Of a stretch of 64,000 bases of DNA, positions 34,671 to 44,668 are shown piece after piece. This DNA is from Thermoanaerobaculia bacterium. GTDB lineage: Bacteria > Acidobacteriota > Thermoanaerobaculia > Multivoradales > Multivoraceae. The notes beneath the pieces were generated by a model. It was given only the letters and a program-made list of their open reading frames with translations. It had not been told where the DNA came from and ran no database searches. Both the position numbers and the translations under genes were made by a program. Location: assembly GCA_022826745.1 (NCBI GenBank), contig JAJDUI010000006.1, positions 197,015 through 261,014 of the forward strand. The letters are read 5' to 3'. Each line of letters opens with the position of its first letter. Within the stretch, counting starts at the first letter, position 1.

Positions 34671-35220
34671 GGTGCAGCGCGGCCGGTGCGAAGACTGTTC
34701 TGGCTCGCTTCGCGAGCTCGCTCGATTCCACTTGGAGATCGACCCGCCGAAGCGCAGGGTCCGACTGGGTGAGCCGGATTGGATTCTTCGCCTGCGCAAG
34801 GTCTGTCGCCACTCCCTGGCGGTTTCGGGTTGGGAAATCTGCGGCGACACCGTGCATGTGATGGCTACAGAGATTCGGGCAGCGTACGTACAGATGGACG
34901 CCGTATGGAAGTGCCTGCCAGACGGGTTTCGGCTTGACGAGATAGACAGTAGCTGGTGGAGGAATGAGGCACGGGACGGGCGGTTGGCGACCTTCGACCA
35001 TCCGACGCCGGTGAGCTTGGCCTTCCCCCTGGCGCGGGGCGGTTTCGGTGACGTCGACGCTCCGGACAGCTATCTACGCCTCGCCCTGTGGCTGGGCCAT
35101 CTCGGGCTCGGCTACGGACTCGCGCTTACCCATCTGGCGGAAGTTCTTGGCGCCGAAGGAGACGTTGCTGCCCGTGTGGCCGCAGTTCTTTCGTCGGCTT
35201 CAATGGAACCGTCCTTGTAG
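34654..35220 (+). CDS. Hypothetical protein linked to the restriction island
   Basis: I do not recognise the family. The 188-residue protein begins with a CEDC pair (RGRCEDCSGSL) that could be half of a zinc knuckle, although no second pair is present. The middle part is Trp-rich (LGEPDWILRLRKV, AVSGWEI, DAVWKCL, SSWWRNEAR). ATG 34654 is preceded by AGGACCGGAGG, a good ribosome-binding site, and overlaps the upstream gene by 17 bases, implying coupling. In-frame sequence upstream of this ATG runs inside that gene and was rejected. No domain or function can be assigned. Confidence 0.5.
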   Translation: MLEPIEVQRGRCEDCSGSLRELARFHLEIDPPKRRVRLGEPDWILRLRKVCRHSLAVSGWEICGDTVHVMATEIRAAYVQMDAVWKCLPDGFRLDEIDSSWWRNEARDGRLATFDHPTPVSLAFPLARGGFGDVDAPDSYLRLALWLGHLGLGYGLALTHLAEVLGAEGDVAARVAAVLSSASMEPSL

Positions 35221-35373
35221 CCCGCGCACGTATGTCAGCAGTGGAAGGCTGGGATGGCCCCTCAGACTCAGCCGGGCCGCATGGTGCGCTCCGTTCATCT
35301 ACAATCCGCGATCCTGGCCGCAGAATCCGGCTGTTGCGGAGTTTCTGGACGAGGCAGGTACGGAGGGGCAGGA

Positions 35374-36927
35374 ATGAGTGGAAACGGCAACCAGATCGAG
35401 ACGCGGCTTTGGGACGCGGCGAACAAACTCCGTGCGAACTCGCGCCTCAAGGCCTCCGAGTACTCCACGCCGGTGCTTGGGCTCGTCTTCCTCCGCTTCG
35501 CTGACCACCGGTTCCGGGCCGCGGCGCAGGAACTTGAGGGTTCGGGCGGCGGCCGCCGCGCGATCGGCCCGGCGGACTACCAGGCAAGGGGCGTGCTCTT
35601 CGTGCCTGAGGAGGCGCGGTTCGCTTCGCTCATGCGGCTTCCCGAGGGCCAGAACGTCGGCGCTGCGGTGAATGCCGCCATGCGGGCCGTCGAAGCAGCA
35701 AACTCCGTTCTCAAGGACGTGTTGCCGAAGACGTTCAACCGGTTCGAGAACAGCCTGCTCACCGACCTGCTGAGGACGATGAACTCGGTGCCCATGGACG
35801 TTGAGGGCGACGTGTTCGGGAAGATCTACGAGTACTTTCTCGGCAAGTTCGCGATGGCAGAGGGGCAGAAGGGGGGCGAGTTCTTCACGCCGACCTCCGT
35901 CGTCCGGCTGATCGTCGGCGTGATCGAGCCCTTCCACGGCCGCATTTTCGACCCGGCCTGCGGTTCTGGGGGGATGTTCGTTCAGAGTGCACGCTTCGTC
36001 GCGGAGCATCGACGTGATCCGGGCAGCGCGCTCTCCGTGTTCGGCCAGGAGCGGGTCGCGGACACGGTGCGACTGGCGAAGATGAACCTTGCCGTTCACG
36101 GCCTGGAGGGGGACATCAGACGGGGCAACTCGTACTACGAGGACTTGCACCGTTCTCGGGACCGATTCGACTTCGTCATGGCGAATCCGCCGTTCAACGT
36201 GAAGGGGGTGGACAAGGAGCGCTTGGCGAACGACGAGCGGTTCGGCCTGGGCCTTCCGCGCGCGGACAACGCGAACTATCTGTGGATCCAGACGTTCTCG
36301 AGCGCACTGGCGGAAGGCGGTCGAGCCGGTTTCGTCATGGCGAACTCGGCGGCCGATGCCGGCTATTCGGAGCTTGAGATTCGCCGGAAGCTGGTCAAGA
36401 GCGGCATCGTAGACGTCCTGGTTGCCGTTGCCTCCAACTTCTTCTACACGGTGACCTTGCCGTGCACGCTGTGGTTCCTGGACAAGGGCAAGCAGGGAAC
36501 AGAGCGCGCTGGCAGGGTGCTGTTCGTGGACGCCCGGGGGTTGTACCGGCAGGTCGATCGAGCCCACCGCGACTGGACGGAGGCGCAGACCGAGTTCCTG
36601 GCGAACATCGTCCGGCTCTATCGCGGCGAGGAACCGGAGAATCTGCACGAGAGTGCTTCGCTGGTGGCCGAGCGCTTCGGCGAACAACCCCGCTACGCGG
36701 ACGTGCCCGGCCTCTGCAAGGTGGCGACGCTTGCCGAGATTGAAGACGAGGCCTGGAGTCTCAACCCCGGCCGCTACGTGGGCGTACCGGAGAGGGAACC
36801 CGAGGACATCGACTTCGAGGCCCGCCTGCGCGAACTACACGACGAACTTGAGCGACTGAACCGCGAGGGCCGGGTGCTGGAGGAGCGGATTGCAGAGAAC
36901 GTGGCGTTGTTGTTGGAGGGGAAGTGA
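35374..36927 (+). CDS. hsdM: Type I restriction-modification DNA methyltransferase subunit (HsdM)
   Basis: HsdM methylates adenine in the type I recognition site and forms the complex with HsdS and HsdR. The N-terminal HsdM domain has [19 protein letters not shown]. The SAM-binding motif [10 protein letters not shown] lies near residue 193 and the catalytic NPPF motif near residue 270 ([11 protein letters not shown]), spaced as in N6-adenine methyltransferases. The length of 517 residues is typical. ATG 35374 follows GGAGGGGCAGGA, so the start is well supported; sequence upstream is intergenic. TACAAT at 35300-35305 resembles a -10 box without a visible -35. It overlaps hsdS by 4 bases. Confidence 0.95.
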   Translation: MSGNGNQIETRLWDAANKLRANSRLKASEYSTPVLGLVFLRFADHRFRAAAQELEGSGGGRRAIGPADYQARGVLFVPEEARFASLMRLPEGQNVGAAVNAAMRAVEAANSVLKDVLPKTFNRFENSLLTDLLRTMNSVPMDVEGDVFGKIYEYFLGKFAMAEGQKGGEFFTPTSVVRLIVGVIEPFHGRIFDPACGSGGMFVQSARFVAEHRRDPGSALSVFGQERVADTVRLAKMNLAVHGLEGDIRRGNSYYEDLHRSRDRFDFVMANPPFNVKGVDKERLANDERFGLGLPRADNANYLWIQTFSSALAEGGRAGFVMANSAADAGYSELEIRRKLVKSGIVDVLVAVASNFFYTVTLPCTLWFLDKGKQGTERAGRVLFVDARGLYRQVDRAHRDWTEAQTEFLANIVRLYRGEEPENLHESASLVAERFGEQPRYADVPGLCKVATLAEIEDEAWSLNPGRYVGVPEREPEDIDFEARLRELHDELERLNREGRVLEERIAENVALLLEGK

Positions 36928-38144
36928 GAGAGACACTCCCTTTTGGCCGGTTTGTTGAGGTGAATCCTGGCGTTGCCCTTCGGAAGGGCATCGAGTACCC
37001 CTTCGTTGAGATGGGGGCAGTCGATCCGGTTCGGCGCTATGTTTCGGCTGCCCGAAACCGTATCTTCAAGAGTGGTGGGGCCAGATTCCGGGCCGGAGAC
37101 ACACTCTTCGCCAGAATCACACCGAGCTTGGAGAACGGCAAGATCGCTCAGTTCAAGGGAGACGCTACGGACAGCGTGGGGTTCGGCTCCACTGAGTTCT
37201 TCGTCTTCCGGGCTCGGCCAGGACTCTCGGATCCGGCCTTTGTGTGTTACCTCGCCAGATCGGCCATCCTAAGGGGGCCGGCGGAGAAGAGTCTCACCGG
37301 GACTTCGGGGCGTCAGCGAGCCGACCTCAAGTCCTTCGTCGATCTTCCCGTTCCGGCACCACCGCTTCGAACCCAGCGCAAGATCGCCGCGATCCTCTCG
37401 GCGTACGACGACCTGATCGAGAACAGCTACCGCGGGATCGAGATCCTGGAGGAGATGGCGGGGAACCTCTACCGCGAGTGGTTCGTCGAGTTCCGGTTCC
37501 CGGGCTACGAACGCACCCGGTTCGTAGATTCGCCCGTAGGCCGGATTCCTGAGGGGTGGGCGGTGAGAGCACTTGGGGAGTTGGCGAAGGTCCAGACCGG
37601 TCGTTCCAATCGACAGGATGCAGACCCAGACGGTGAGTTCGTCTTCTTCGACCGGTCCCGTGAAGTCAAGAAGAGCAGTCGGTACCTGTTTGACTGCGAG
37701 GCAGTCGTCGTGCCTGGTGAAGGCCGGGAGTTCGTGGCGCGCTATTGGGTCGGCCCGTTCGACCTGCACCAGCGTGTTTACGCTCTCACCGACTTCAAAG
37801 AGATCGACGGTCTATACCTCTACCACGCCATGCTCGAGAACCGGGACTACTTCGCGCGGGTGGCAACGGGCGCCACGGTGAAGTCGCTCCGCAAGGGGAT
37901 GTTCGAGCGGTTTCCGGTAGTCGTTCCGCCCGAAGAACTTCGGAGGCGGTTCTCCCACCTCGCCGGAGCTACGCAGGACCAGCGTAAAGCTCTGGACATC
38001 CGGAATGCCGTTCTCCGCCAGGCCCGCGACTACCTGTTGCCCAAACTGATCTCGGGTGAGGTCGACGTAGCAACTCTGCCGGTGCGCGCGGCGCCATCCG
38101 CCGGCGACGACGTCACCTGCCGCGAGAACGGAGTCGGCGCATGA
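36924..38144 (+). CDS. hsdS: Type I restriction-modification specificity subunit (HsdS)
   Basis: HsdS carries two target-recognition domains that define the bipartite DNA site. The first spans about residues 1-140 (FAGDT-like [18 protein letters not shown]) and ends with the conserved spacer [20 protein letters not shown]. The second covers ~200-340 ([18 protein letters not shown]) followed by the matching spacer helix ([18 protein letters not shown]) and [13 protein letters not shown]. It is 406 residues long. The start is GTG 36924, overlapping the hsdM stop (GTGA). The recognition sequence cannot be predicted. Its stop overlaps a small open frame (ATGA) of unclear meaning. Confidence 0.93.
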   Translation: MRETLPFGRFVEVNPGVALRKGIEYPFVEMGAVDPVRRYVSAARNRIFKSGGARFRAGDTLFARITPSLENGKIAQFKGDATDSVGFGSTEFFVFRARPGLSDPAFVCYLARSAILRGPAEKSLTGTSGRQRADLKSFVDLPVPAPPLRTQRKIAAILSAYDDLIENSYRGIEILEEMAGNLYREWFVEFRFPGYERTRFVDSPVGRIPEGWAVRALGELAKVQTGRSNRQDADPDGEFVFFDRSREVKKSSRYLFDCEAVVVPGEGREFVARYWVGPFDLHQRVYALTDFKEIDGLYLYHAMLENRDYFARVATGATVKSLRKGMFERFPVVVPPEELRRRFSHLAGATQDQRKALDIRNAVLRQARDYLLPKLISGEVDVATLPVRAAPSAGDDVTCRENGVGA

Positions 38145-38252
38145 GCCGGACGAAGCAGGCGGACCGGCTGCGGAGTGCCGAGAAGATGTGCCCCATCTTC
38201 GCGGCCGACTGAACGGATGAAGGCCCGTAGGCGGGAGCTCGGAACCGAAGGC

Positions 38253-41200
38253 ATGGAGTCGCGCTACACGGAGGACGCGCTGGTCAAGCAACCGGCGATG
38301 GAGTTGCTTGCGGAGCTGGGCTGGGAGACGGTCGACGCGTACGGCGAGTTCGGCAATCCGGGCGCGGACGGCAGGAGCGTACTGGGGCGCGAGACGGAGG
38401 CGGAGGTCGTCTTGGCCGCGCGGTTGTGGCCAGCCTTGAAGCGGCTCAACCCGGGCGTCGACGAGCAGGCGGTCGATGAGGCGGTCGAAGAACTGACGCG
38501 CGACCGGTCGGCCATGAGCCCGGCGGCTGCGAACCGGGAGATTCACGGCCTGCTGAAGGACGGTGTGCGGATCGTGCTGCCAGGGCCGGACGACGGCGGC
38601 GATGTGGTCGAGCACGTCCGGGTGATCGACTGGGACGAGCCGTCGAACAACGACTTCCTGCTCTGCTCGGAGTTCTGGGTCGCGGGCGAGATGTACCGCT
38701 GCCGGGCCGATCTGGTGGGCTTTGTCAACGGTCTGCCGCTCGTGTTTGTCGAACTCAAGGCGGCTCATCGTCGGCTGGAGCTCGCCTACGACGGAAACCT
38801 GAGTCACTATCGCGAGGAGATTCCGCAGATCTTCTGGTTCAACGCTCTCGTTCTCCTCTCCAACGGGCTGGACAGCCGCCTCGGCAGCCTGACAGCCGGC
38901 TGGGAGCACTTCTCGGAATGGAAGCGGATCGCCAGCGAGGACGAGCAGCCCCGTGTGTCCCTGGAGACAATGCTGCGCGGCGTATGCGAGCCAGCCCGTC
39001 TGCTCGACATGGCGGAGAACTTCACCCTGTTCCTCGAGGATCGAGGCGGACTGATCAAGCTGGTGGGCAAGAACCACCAGGTCCTCGGCGTGAACAACGC
39101 GCTTGAGGCGATGAAGCACATCGAAGGCCGCCATGGGAAGCTGGGCGTGTTCTGGCACACGCAGGGCAGCGGCAAGAGCATCTCGATGATCTTCTTCGCG
39201 CAGAAGACGCTTCGCCGGCTGCCAGGCGGCTGGACCTTCGTCGTCGTCACCGACCGGAAGGAACTGGACCGGCAGATCTACCGCCGTTTCGTCTCGTCCG
39301 GCGCGGTCGGGAAGATCGAAGTCCAGGCGGAGAGTAGCCGGGAACTCCGGCGCCTGCTGGCCGAGGACCACCGCTACGTCTTTACTCTGATCCACAAGTT
39401 CAGGACGGACCGCCCCGGCGAGGCGCACCCGGTGCTCTCCGAACGGAGCGACATCGTCGTCATCACGGACGAGGCCCACCGCAGCCAGTACGACACGCTG
39501 GCACTCAACATGCGGCAGGCGTTGCCGAATGCCGCGTTCCTCGCCTTCACCGGTACGCCGCTCATCCACGGCGAGGAGGAGCGGACTAGGGAGGTCTTTG
39601 GGGACTACATCAGCGTCTACGACTTCCAGCAGTCCATCGAGGATCGCGCGACCGTCCCGCTCTACTATGAGAACCGGATACCCGAGCTGCAACTCTCGAA
39701 TCGGGACCTGAACGAGGACATGGAGCGCCTGCTTGAGGAGGCGTCGCTCGACGAGGCGCAGGAGAAAGCCCTGGAGAGGCAGTTTTCCCGCGAGTACCAC
39801 CTGATTACCAGGGAGGACCGCCTGGAGGCCGTGGCCGCGGACGTGGTCCGCCACTTCTCCGAACGAGGCTTTCGGGGCAAGGCGATGGCGGTGTGCATCG
39901 ACAAGGCGACCGCGGCGCGGATGCACGACAAGGTTCGGGCGCACATGCGGCAGCGGATCGACGAACTGCGCTCGGAGCAGGCTCGGCTTGCGCGGCTCGA
40001 CGAGGACGACGAAGCGGCGGAGATCGCAGAACGCGTCGCCTGGATGGAGACGACGGACATGGCGGTCGTCGTCTCGCCGTCCCAGAACGAGATCGCGGAA
40101 ATGGGGGAGAAGGGCATCGACTTTCGGTCGCACCGCCGGCGCATGCAGCAGGAGGATCTGGAGGAGAAGTTCAAGGACCCGGACGATCCGTTCAGGCTCG
40201 TCTTCGTCTGCGCCATGTGGATGACGGGCTTCGACGTGCCGACCTGCTCGACGCTCTACCTCGACAAGCCGATGCGCAACCACACCCTGATGCAGACGAT
40301 CGCCCGAGCCAACCGCGTGGCACCTGGCAAGGAGGCCGGGCTGATCGTCGACTACGTTGGGGTCTTCCGGGACCTGGAACGGGCGCTATCGGTCTACGGC
40401 GCCGGGCGGGGTGCAGGCGAGAGTCCCGTGGAGGACAAGGCGGCACTCGTCGCCGCAGCGCGGCAGGCGTTCGGGCAGGTGGAGGACTTCTGCCGCGAGC
40501 AGAACGTGGACCTCGACGGGATCGGGAGCGCCGAGGGGTTCGGCCGTCTTGAACGGCTTCAGGATGCGGTCGACGCGCTGGTTGCGACCGAAGAGGTCAA
40601 GCGCCGCTATCTCGGCCTCGCCGACTCCGCCGGCCGGCTGTTCAGGGCGGTTCTGCCCGATGGGCGGGCCCAGGAGTTCCGGCCCCGCGCGAAGCTCCTG
40701 TCGGTGCTTGCGGAGCGGATTCGGGCTCTCGTTCCGCCGGCGGACATTTCGGTCACGATGAAGCAGGTCGAGGCCCTGCTCGACGAATCGATCGAAGCCG
40801 AGGGCTACGCCATCGCCGAAGGCGGGCGCTACCGGACGGACCTCAGTCGGATCGATTTCGAGAAGCTGGCCGCGAAGTTTGCCCGGTCGCGGAAGCGGAC
40901 ATTCAACGAGAAGCTGACCTCGGCGCTTAGGCGGCAGGTCGAGAGAATGATCCGCGAGAACCCGACCCGGACGGACTACCTCGAGAAGCTGCAGGCGAAG
41001 ATCGATGCGTACAACGCCGGAAGCGCGAACGTCGAAGAGCACGTCCGGCAGTTGTTCAAGTTCGCCGAGGACTTGAACGAAGAGAAACGGCGGGCGCTGC
41101 GGGAGGAGCTCGATGAGGAGGAGTTGGCCGTGTTCGACCTCCTGACCAAGCCGGAGATCGAGCTGACGGAGCGGGAGCGGAAGTCTGTCAAGCAGACGGC

Positions 41201-41423
41201 CCGGACTCTCCTCGCGACGCTCAAGGCGGAGAGATTCGCGCTCGACTGGCGGAAGAAGAGCCAGGCCCGCTCCGCTGTCCGGGTGACGATCGAGAAACAG
41301 CTCGACGAAGGCCTGCCGGATGCCTACACGACGGAGCTGTTCCGGCAGAAGGCGTCGGCGATCTTCCAGCACGTGTACGCGAGCTACTACGGTGAGGGCA
41401 GGAGCGTCTACGAAGCCGCGTAG
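38253..41423 (+). CDS. hsdR: Type I restriction endonuclease/translocase subunit (HsdR)
   Basis: HsdR translocates and cleaves DNA lacking methylation. The nuclease domain ends with VNGLPLVFVELKAA (~residue 165), the ExK part of the PD-ExK site. The motor has TQGSGKS (~304, Walker A), VVVTDRKELDRQIY, DEAHRS (~406, Walker B) and AFTGTPL (~433). The second RecA half and helical C-terminus follow. At ~1056 residues it is of normal size and intact. ATG 38253 is preferred because the protein then opens with SRYTEDALVKQPAMELLAEL, the usual HsdR beginning. ATG 38217, twelve residues upstream, is an alternative. Confidence 0.94.
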   Translation: MESRYTEDALVKQPAMELLAELGWETVDAYGEFGNPGADGRSVLGRETEAEVVLAARLWPALKRLNPGVDEQAVDEAVEELTRDRSAMSPAAANREIHGLLKDGVRIVLPGPDDGGDVVEHVRVIDWDEPSNNDFLLCSEFWVAGEMYRCRADLVGFVNGLPLVFVELKAAHRRLELAYDGNLSHYREEIPQIFWFNALVLLSNGLDSRLGSLTAGWEHFSEWKRIASEDEQPRVSLETMLRGVCEPARLLDMAENFTLFLEDRGGLIKLVGKNHQVLGVNNALEAMKHIEGRHGKLGVFWHTQGSGKSISMIFFAQKTLRRLPGGWTFVVVTDRKELDRQIYRRFVSSGAVGKIEVQAESSRELRRLLAEDHRYVFTLIHKFRTDRPGEAHPVLSERSDIVVITDEAHRSQYDTLALNMRQALPNAAFLAFTGTPLIHGEEERTREVFGDYISVYDFQQSIEDRATVPLYYENRIPELQLSNRDLNEDMERLLEEASLDEAQEKALERQFSREYHLITREDRLEAVAADVVRHFSERGFRGKAMAVCIDKATAARMHDKVRAHMRQRIDELRSEQARLARLDEDDEAAEIAERVAWMETTDMAVVVSPSQNEIAEMGEKGIDFRSHRRRMQQEDLEEKFKDPDDPFRLVFVCAMWMTGFDVPTCSTLYLDKPMRNHTLMQTIARANRVAPGKEAGLIVDYVGVFRDLERALSVYGAGRGAGESPVEDKAALVAAARQAFGQVEDFCREQNVDLDGIGSAEGFGRLERLQDAVDALVATEEVKRRYLGLADSAGRLFRAVLPDGRAQEFRPRAKLLSVLAERIRALVPPADISVTMKQVEALLDESIEAEGYAIAEGGRYRTDLSRIDFEKLAAKFARSRKRTFNEKLTSALRRQVERMIRENPTRTDYLEKLQAKIDAYNAGSANVEEHVRQLFKFAEDLNEEKRRALREELDEEELAVFDLLTKPEIELTERERKSVKQTARTLLATLKAERFALDWRKKSQARSAVRVTIEKQLDEGLPDAYTTELFRQKASAIFQHVYASYYGEGRSVYEAA

Positions 41424-41547
41424 TAGCCCGTGGCGAGCCTCTAGGGGCCTTCAGGCAAACCGATTCCGCCTGGTCTTCAGCCTCCGTCGGCTTCCTTGTA
41501 GATCAGTATGTCCTGCCAAGGGACGTCGGCTTCACCCGCGGTTGCCT

Positions 41548-42597
41548 CTAACTGAATCGTTTGAGACGAAGTCGGGCCACCTCCGCTGTCCGAGAGGTTG
41601 AACGTCGAGTCGAACTCACCTCAGCCGTCAAGCCCGACGTCACGCACTCGTCGACGATCACGCGGCCTGCTTTTGCGAGCTCCATTGCCCTCGCCGAATC
41701 CACGAGGGCGCGGAAACCGTCTTGGCCAGCGCTCCGCTCGAGATACCGCCACTTGTCGAAGGTGTGGCGGTGGCGATTCAACGCATCGGCCAATCCTGGA
41801 TAGTCCGCTTCAAGCCTGTCACGGCTGTCTCTTGGCAGCTCGTCGTGGAGATTCCGGAGATCGTGCGTCCTGGGGCCTTCATCCTTCCGCGTCAGGAGGA
41901 TTGCCTTCATTCCGACCTCACACGCGAAAGCCGCGGCCATGCCCGACACCATTGCTCTTCCCATCCGCGCCCTCTGCTCTAGGGGCGAGGGCTTTCGGTG
42001 CGGGATCTCGCCGTGAACGCGAAGGATCTCACCGCTTGCGGAAGCGTCGGCACCGGTGATTTGAACTTCCCTGTAGTCGAAGTCAGTGGGCTCGACCGGG
42101 GCCATCTCCCTCGGCAGGCTCTCGACTCCAGACAGGATCACCCAGGCTTGCAGGTACAGGAAGCCAGCGTGCCCAGCCGGCACGTCGTGGCGATTGATCC
42201 GGCGGTTTCGCTTCTGCGTCGCACGGATGGCCTTCTTGCGTCTTGCGATCTGCGATGGCGAGCTTCGGACCATGTCCGGCATGATCTTGAGCACGAATCT
42301 GGCTCCTTCACGGTACTTGGGCGGTCGTCCTACACGCGCGGGCTTCAAGTTGTCGCGCATCTCAAGGAGCATGGCCTTGGCTTCCTGTTCGGCTTCCTCC
42401 CCATCGACGGCGTGGCCACAGAGACGACACGCGATGTGTGTCCACCCGTCCTCTTGTGTCCCGTCCCCGCGAATGGGCCCCCAGCAGCCTACGCAGCGGC
42501 CCGCTACCTCGACTCTGCGCGCCGGCCCCGGCGAGTGGTCGTTGGGCGCACGGTCGTCGAAATCAACCCAACCGTAGAAGCTCTCGTCTAGTGTCAT
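41548..42597 (-). CDS. Zinc-ribbon-like plus HEPN/AbiV-like protein of unknown function
   Basis: This 349-residue protein is on the opposite strand to hsdR and converges on it. Cys35-x2-Cys38 and Cys57-x2-Cys60 (RCVGCWGPI and CRLCGHAV) form a likely zinc ribbon. A basic stretch follows (~90-137: VGRPPKYREGARF, RRKKAIRATQKRNRRINRH). The C-terminal ~140 residues have the helical HEPN/AbiV-like order CEVGMKAILL, THDLRNLHDELP and FDKWRYLE. A clear R-x4-6-H HEPN nuclease motif was not seen, so nuclease activity is open. ATG 42597 was chosen; the longer open frame upstream is antisense to the CoA-binding gene. A role in phage defence is inference from location. Confidence 0.65.
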   Translation of the reverse strand: MTLDESFYGWVDFDDRAPNDHSPGPARRVEVAGRCVGCWGPIRGDGTQEDGWTHIACRLCGHAVDGEEAEQEAKAMLLEMRDNLKPARVGRPPKYREGARFVLKIMPDMVRSSPSQIARRKKAIRATQKRNRRINRHDVPAGHAGFLYLQAWVILSGVESLPREMAPVEPTDFDYREVQITGADASASGEILRVHGEIPHRKPSPLEQRARMGRAMVSGMAAAFACEVGMKAILLTRKDEGPRTHDLRNLHDELPRDSRDRLEADYPGLADALNRHRHTFDKWRYLERSAGQDGFRALVDSARAMELAKAGRVIVDECVTSGLTAEVSSTRRSTSRTAEVARLRLKRFS

Positions 42598-42771
42598 GCC
42601 CTTGATGCACTCCGTTCTGAAGTCGGTTCTTCGCTCTTGCGCCAAGCCAACGTAACGCGTCGGTGGAGCGTAGTTCAGCCTGAGAGGCGGAGCTATGGTT
42701 GGGCAGGTCCCGAGAAGAACGAGATTGGACTGTAGACACCTGGGGTCTTCGTCGCCGCTAACATCCGAGCC

Positions 42772-43296
42772 GTGGCCACCGACCTCCACTACAGCGACGC
42801 CCTGATTGCCGGCATCCTCCGCCGCGTGCGAACGATCGCCATGGTCGGCGCGTCGCCGAACTGGAAGCGTCCCTCGAACTTCGCGATGAAGTACCTGCAG
42901 GAGAAGGGCTTCCGGGTGATCCCGGTGAATCCGCGGGCGGCCGCGGCGGGGGCTTTGATCCTGGGCGAGAAGGCCTGCGCCTCCCTGGAGGACGTGCCGG
43001 GGCCGGTCGAGATGGTCGACGTCTTCCGGGCATCCGAGGCCGCGCTCGAGATAACGCGCGAAGCGATCCGGCTGCGGGCGGAGAAGGGGTTCGAGGTGGT
43101 CTGGATGCAGCTCGGCGTGCGCAACGACGAGGCTGCGGCCGAGGCGGAGGCAGCCGGGCTCACCGTGATCATGAACCGCTGCCCGAAGATCGAGTACGGC
43201 CGTCTGTGGGGCGAGCTGGGCTGGGGCGGGTTCGACAGCGGCGTGATCAGCAGCCGCTGGCCGCGCCCGGCGAAGGGCGACGGACGCGCGGGGTGA
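42772..43296 (+). CDS. CoA-binding domain protein (YccU-like)
   Basis: This is a Rossmann-like CoA-binding protein of 174 residues. IAMVGASPNWKRPSNFAMKYL is the nucleotide-binding loop and the conserved family start. FRVIPVNPRAAAAGALILG, VDVFRASEAALEITREAI and VVWMQLGVRNDEAA follow the succinyl-CoA synthetase alpha-like CoA-binding fold. ENRCPKIE-type endings are here MNRCPKIEYGRLWGELGW. The GTG start at 42772 places the protein right at the conserved core. Its role is unknown; it lies just right of the accessory island and 34 bases before metY. Confidence 0.9.
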   Translation: MATDLHYSDALIAGILRRVRTIAMVGASPNWKRPSNFAMKYLQEKGFRVIPVNPRAAAAGALILGEKACASLEDVPGPVEMVDVFRASEAALEITREAIRLRAEKGFEVVWMQLGVRNDEAAAEAEAAGLTVIMNRCPKIEYGRLWGELGWGGFDSGVISSRWPRPAKGDGRAG

Positions 43297-43330
43297 CGAG
43301 CGGGCGCGGGCCGGCGTACACTCCGCCGTC

Positions 43331-44647
43331 ATGAGCGAAGACGAGACCCAAACCCCAGCGAGCGGCCCCGGTCCCGACTGGGGATTCGAGACCCGAATGA
43401 TCCATGCCGGCGCCGGCCCGGATCCAACTTCGGGGGCACGCCAGACCCCGATTCACCAGACCTCGGCCTATGCGTTCCACGACGCGGACCATGCGGCGTC
43501 GCTCTTCAACCTGCAGACCTTCGGCTTCATCTACTCCCGTCTCGGCAATCCGACCGTCGCCACGCTGGAAGAACGCATCGCCAGTCTGGAGGGCGGCCGC
43601 GGCGCGACCTGCGCCGCCTCGGGACACGCCGCCCAGGTCCTGGCCTTCTTCCCGCTGATCGAGGCCGGCGAACGGTTCGCGGCATCGACCCGGCTCTACG
43701 GCGGCTCGGTCACGCAGTTCAGCCGGACGTTCCCGAAGTTCGACTGGCACTGCGACTTCGTCGACACGGAGGACCTTGCCGCGGTCGAGGCCGTCCTGGC
43801 TCAGGGCGCCAAGGCACTGTTCGTGGAGAGTCTGGCGAATCCGGGCGGCGTGGTTACCGACCTGGAGGCCCTGGCCGGCCTGACGCGAGCCGCGGGCGCC
43901 CTGCTGATCGTCGACAACACGCTCGCGACCCCCTGGCTCTGCCGGCCCTTCGAGTGGGGCGCCGACCTGATCGTCCATTCGGCGACGAAGTTCCTCTCCG
44001 GCAACGGCACGGTGATCGGCGGCGCCGTGGTGGACAGCGGCCGCTTCGACTGGTCGGCGTCGGGACGTTTTCCGGGCCTCTCGGAGCCGGAGCCGGCCTA
44101 CCATGGCCTGAAGTTCAGCGAGACCTTCGGCGACCTCGCCTTCACGGTCCATTCGCACGCGGTCGGTTTGCGAGACCTTGGCGCTTCCATGGCGCCGATG
44201 AACGCCTTTCTCACGTTGCTGGGCACGGAAACCCTCGCCCTGCGCATGGAACGGCATTGCCGGAACTCCCTGGCGGTGGCCGAGTGGCTGACCGAACACC
44301 CGAAGGTCGAGTGGGTGTCCCATGCCGGCCTGCCGACCAGTCCGTACCGCGAGCTGGCGCAGAAGTACCTGCCGAACGGGGCGGGCGCCGTGTTCACCTT
44401 CGGCGTCCGGGGCGGCTACGAGGCGGGCGTCAAGGTCGTCGAGAGATGCGAGCTGTTCTCGCACCTGGCGAACATCGGCGATGCCCGCTCGCTGATCATC
44501 CATCCGGCGTCGACGACGCACCGGCAGTTGACGGACGAACAGCGAGCGGCCGCCGGCGCCGGTCCGGAGGTCGTGCGGCTCTCGATCGGTCTGGAGACGG
44601 TGGACGACCTCGTCCGGGATCTGGACCGGGCCCTGGCCGCGGCGTAA
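43331..44647 (+). CDS. metY: O-acetylhomoserine sulfhydrylase-like PLP enzyme
   Basis: This enzyme makes homocysteine directly from O-acetylhomoserine and sulfide. It belongs to the Cys/Met metabolism PLP family. MIHAGAGPDPTSGARQTPIHQTSAY is present as MIHAGAGPDPTSG and RQTPIHQTSAY. YSRLGNPTVATLEERIASLE and VDNTLATPWLCRPFEWGADL follow, and HSATKFLSGNGTVIGG contains the PLP lysine. The 438-residue length and SLANPGG segment fit MetY better than MetB/MetC. A nearby sulfur-assimilation operon supports a methionine/cysteine role. Specificity between acetylhomoserine and succinylhomoserine is inferred. Confidence 0.88.
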   Translation: MSEDETQTPASGPGPDWGFETRMIHAGAGPDPTSGARQTPIHQTSAYAFHDADHAASLFNLQTFGFIYSRLGNPTVATLEERIASLEGGRGATCAASGHAAQVLAFFPLIEAGERFAASTRLYGGSVTQFSRTFPKFDWHCDFVDTEDLAAVEAVLAQGAKALFVESLANPGGVVTDLEALAGLTRAAGALLIVDNTLATPWLCRPFEWGADLIVHSATKFLSGNGTVIGGAVVDSGRFDWSASGRFPGLSEPEPAYHGLKFSETFGDLAFTVHSHAVGLRDLGASMAPMNAFLTLLGTETLALRMERHCRNSLAVAEWLTEHPKVEWVSHAGLPTSPYRELAQKYLPNGAGAVFTFGVRGGYEAGVKVVERCELFSHLANIGDARSLIIHPASTTHRQLTDEQRAAAGAGPEVVRLSIGLETVDDLVRDLDRALAAA

Positions 44648-44668
44648 GGCCGTCCGGAGCGTCGCCCC

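Noticed and set aside
38141..38212. 23-codon open frame between hsdS and hsdR, overlapping the hsdS stop
   Set aside because: It has an ATGA overlap like a real operon gene, but it is very short with no recognisable motif. It may simply be spacer.
41548..42597. HEPN nuclease motif R-x4-6-H in the zinc-ribbon protein
   Set aside because: The Arg/His cluster near residues 275-278 does not have the right spacing, so nuclease activity is not claimed.
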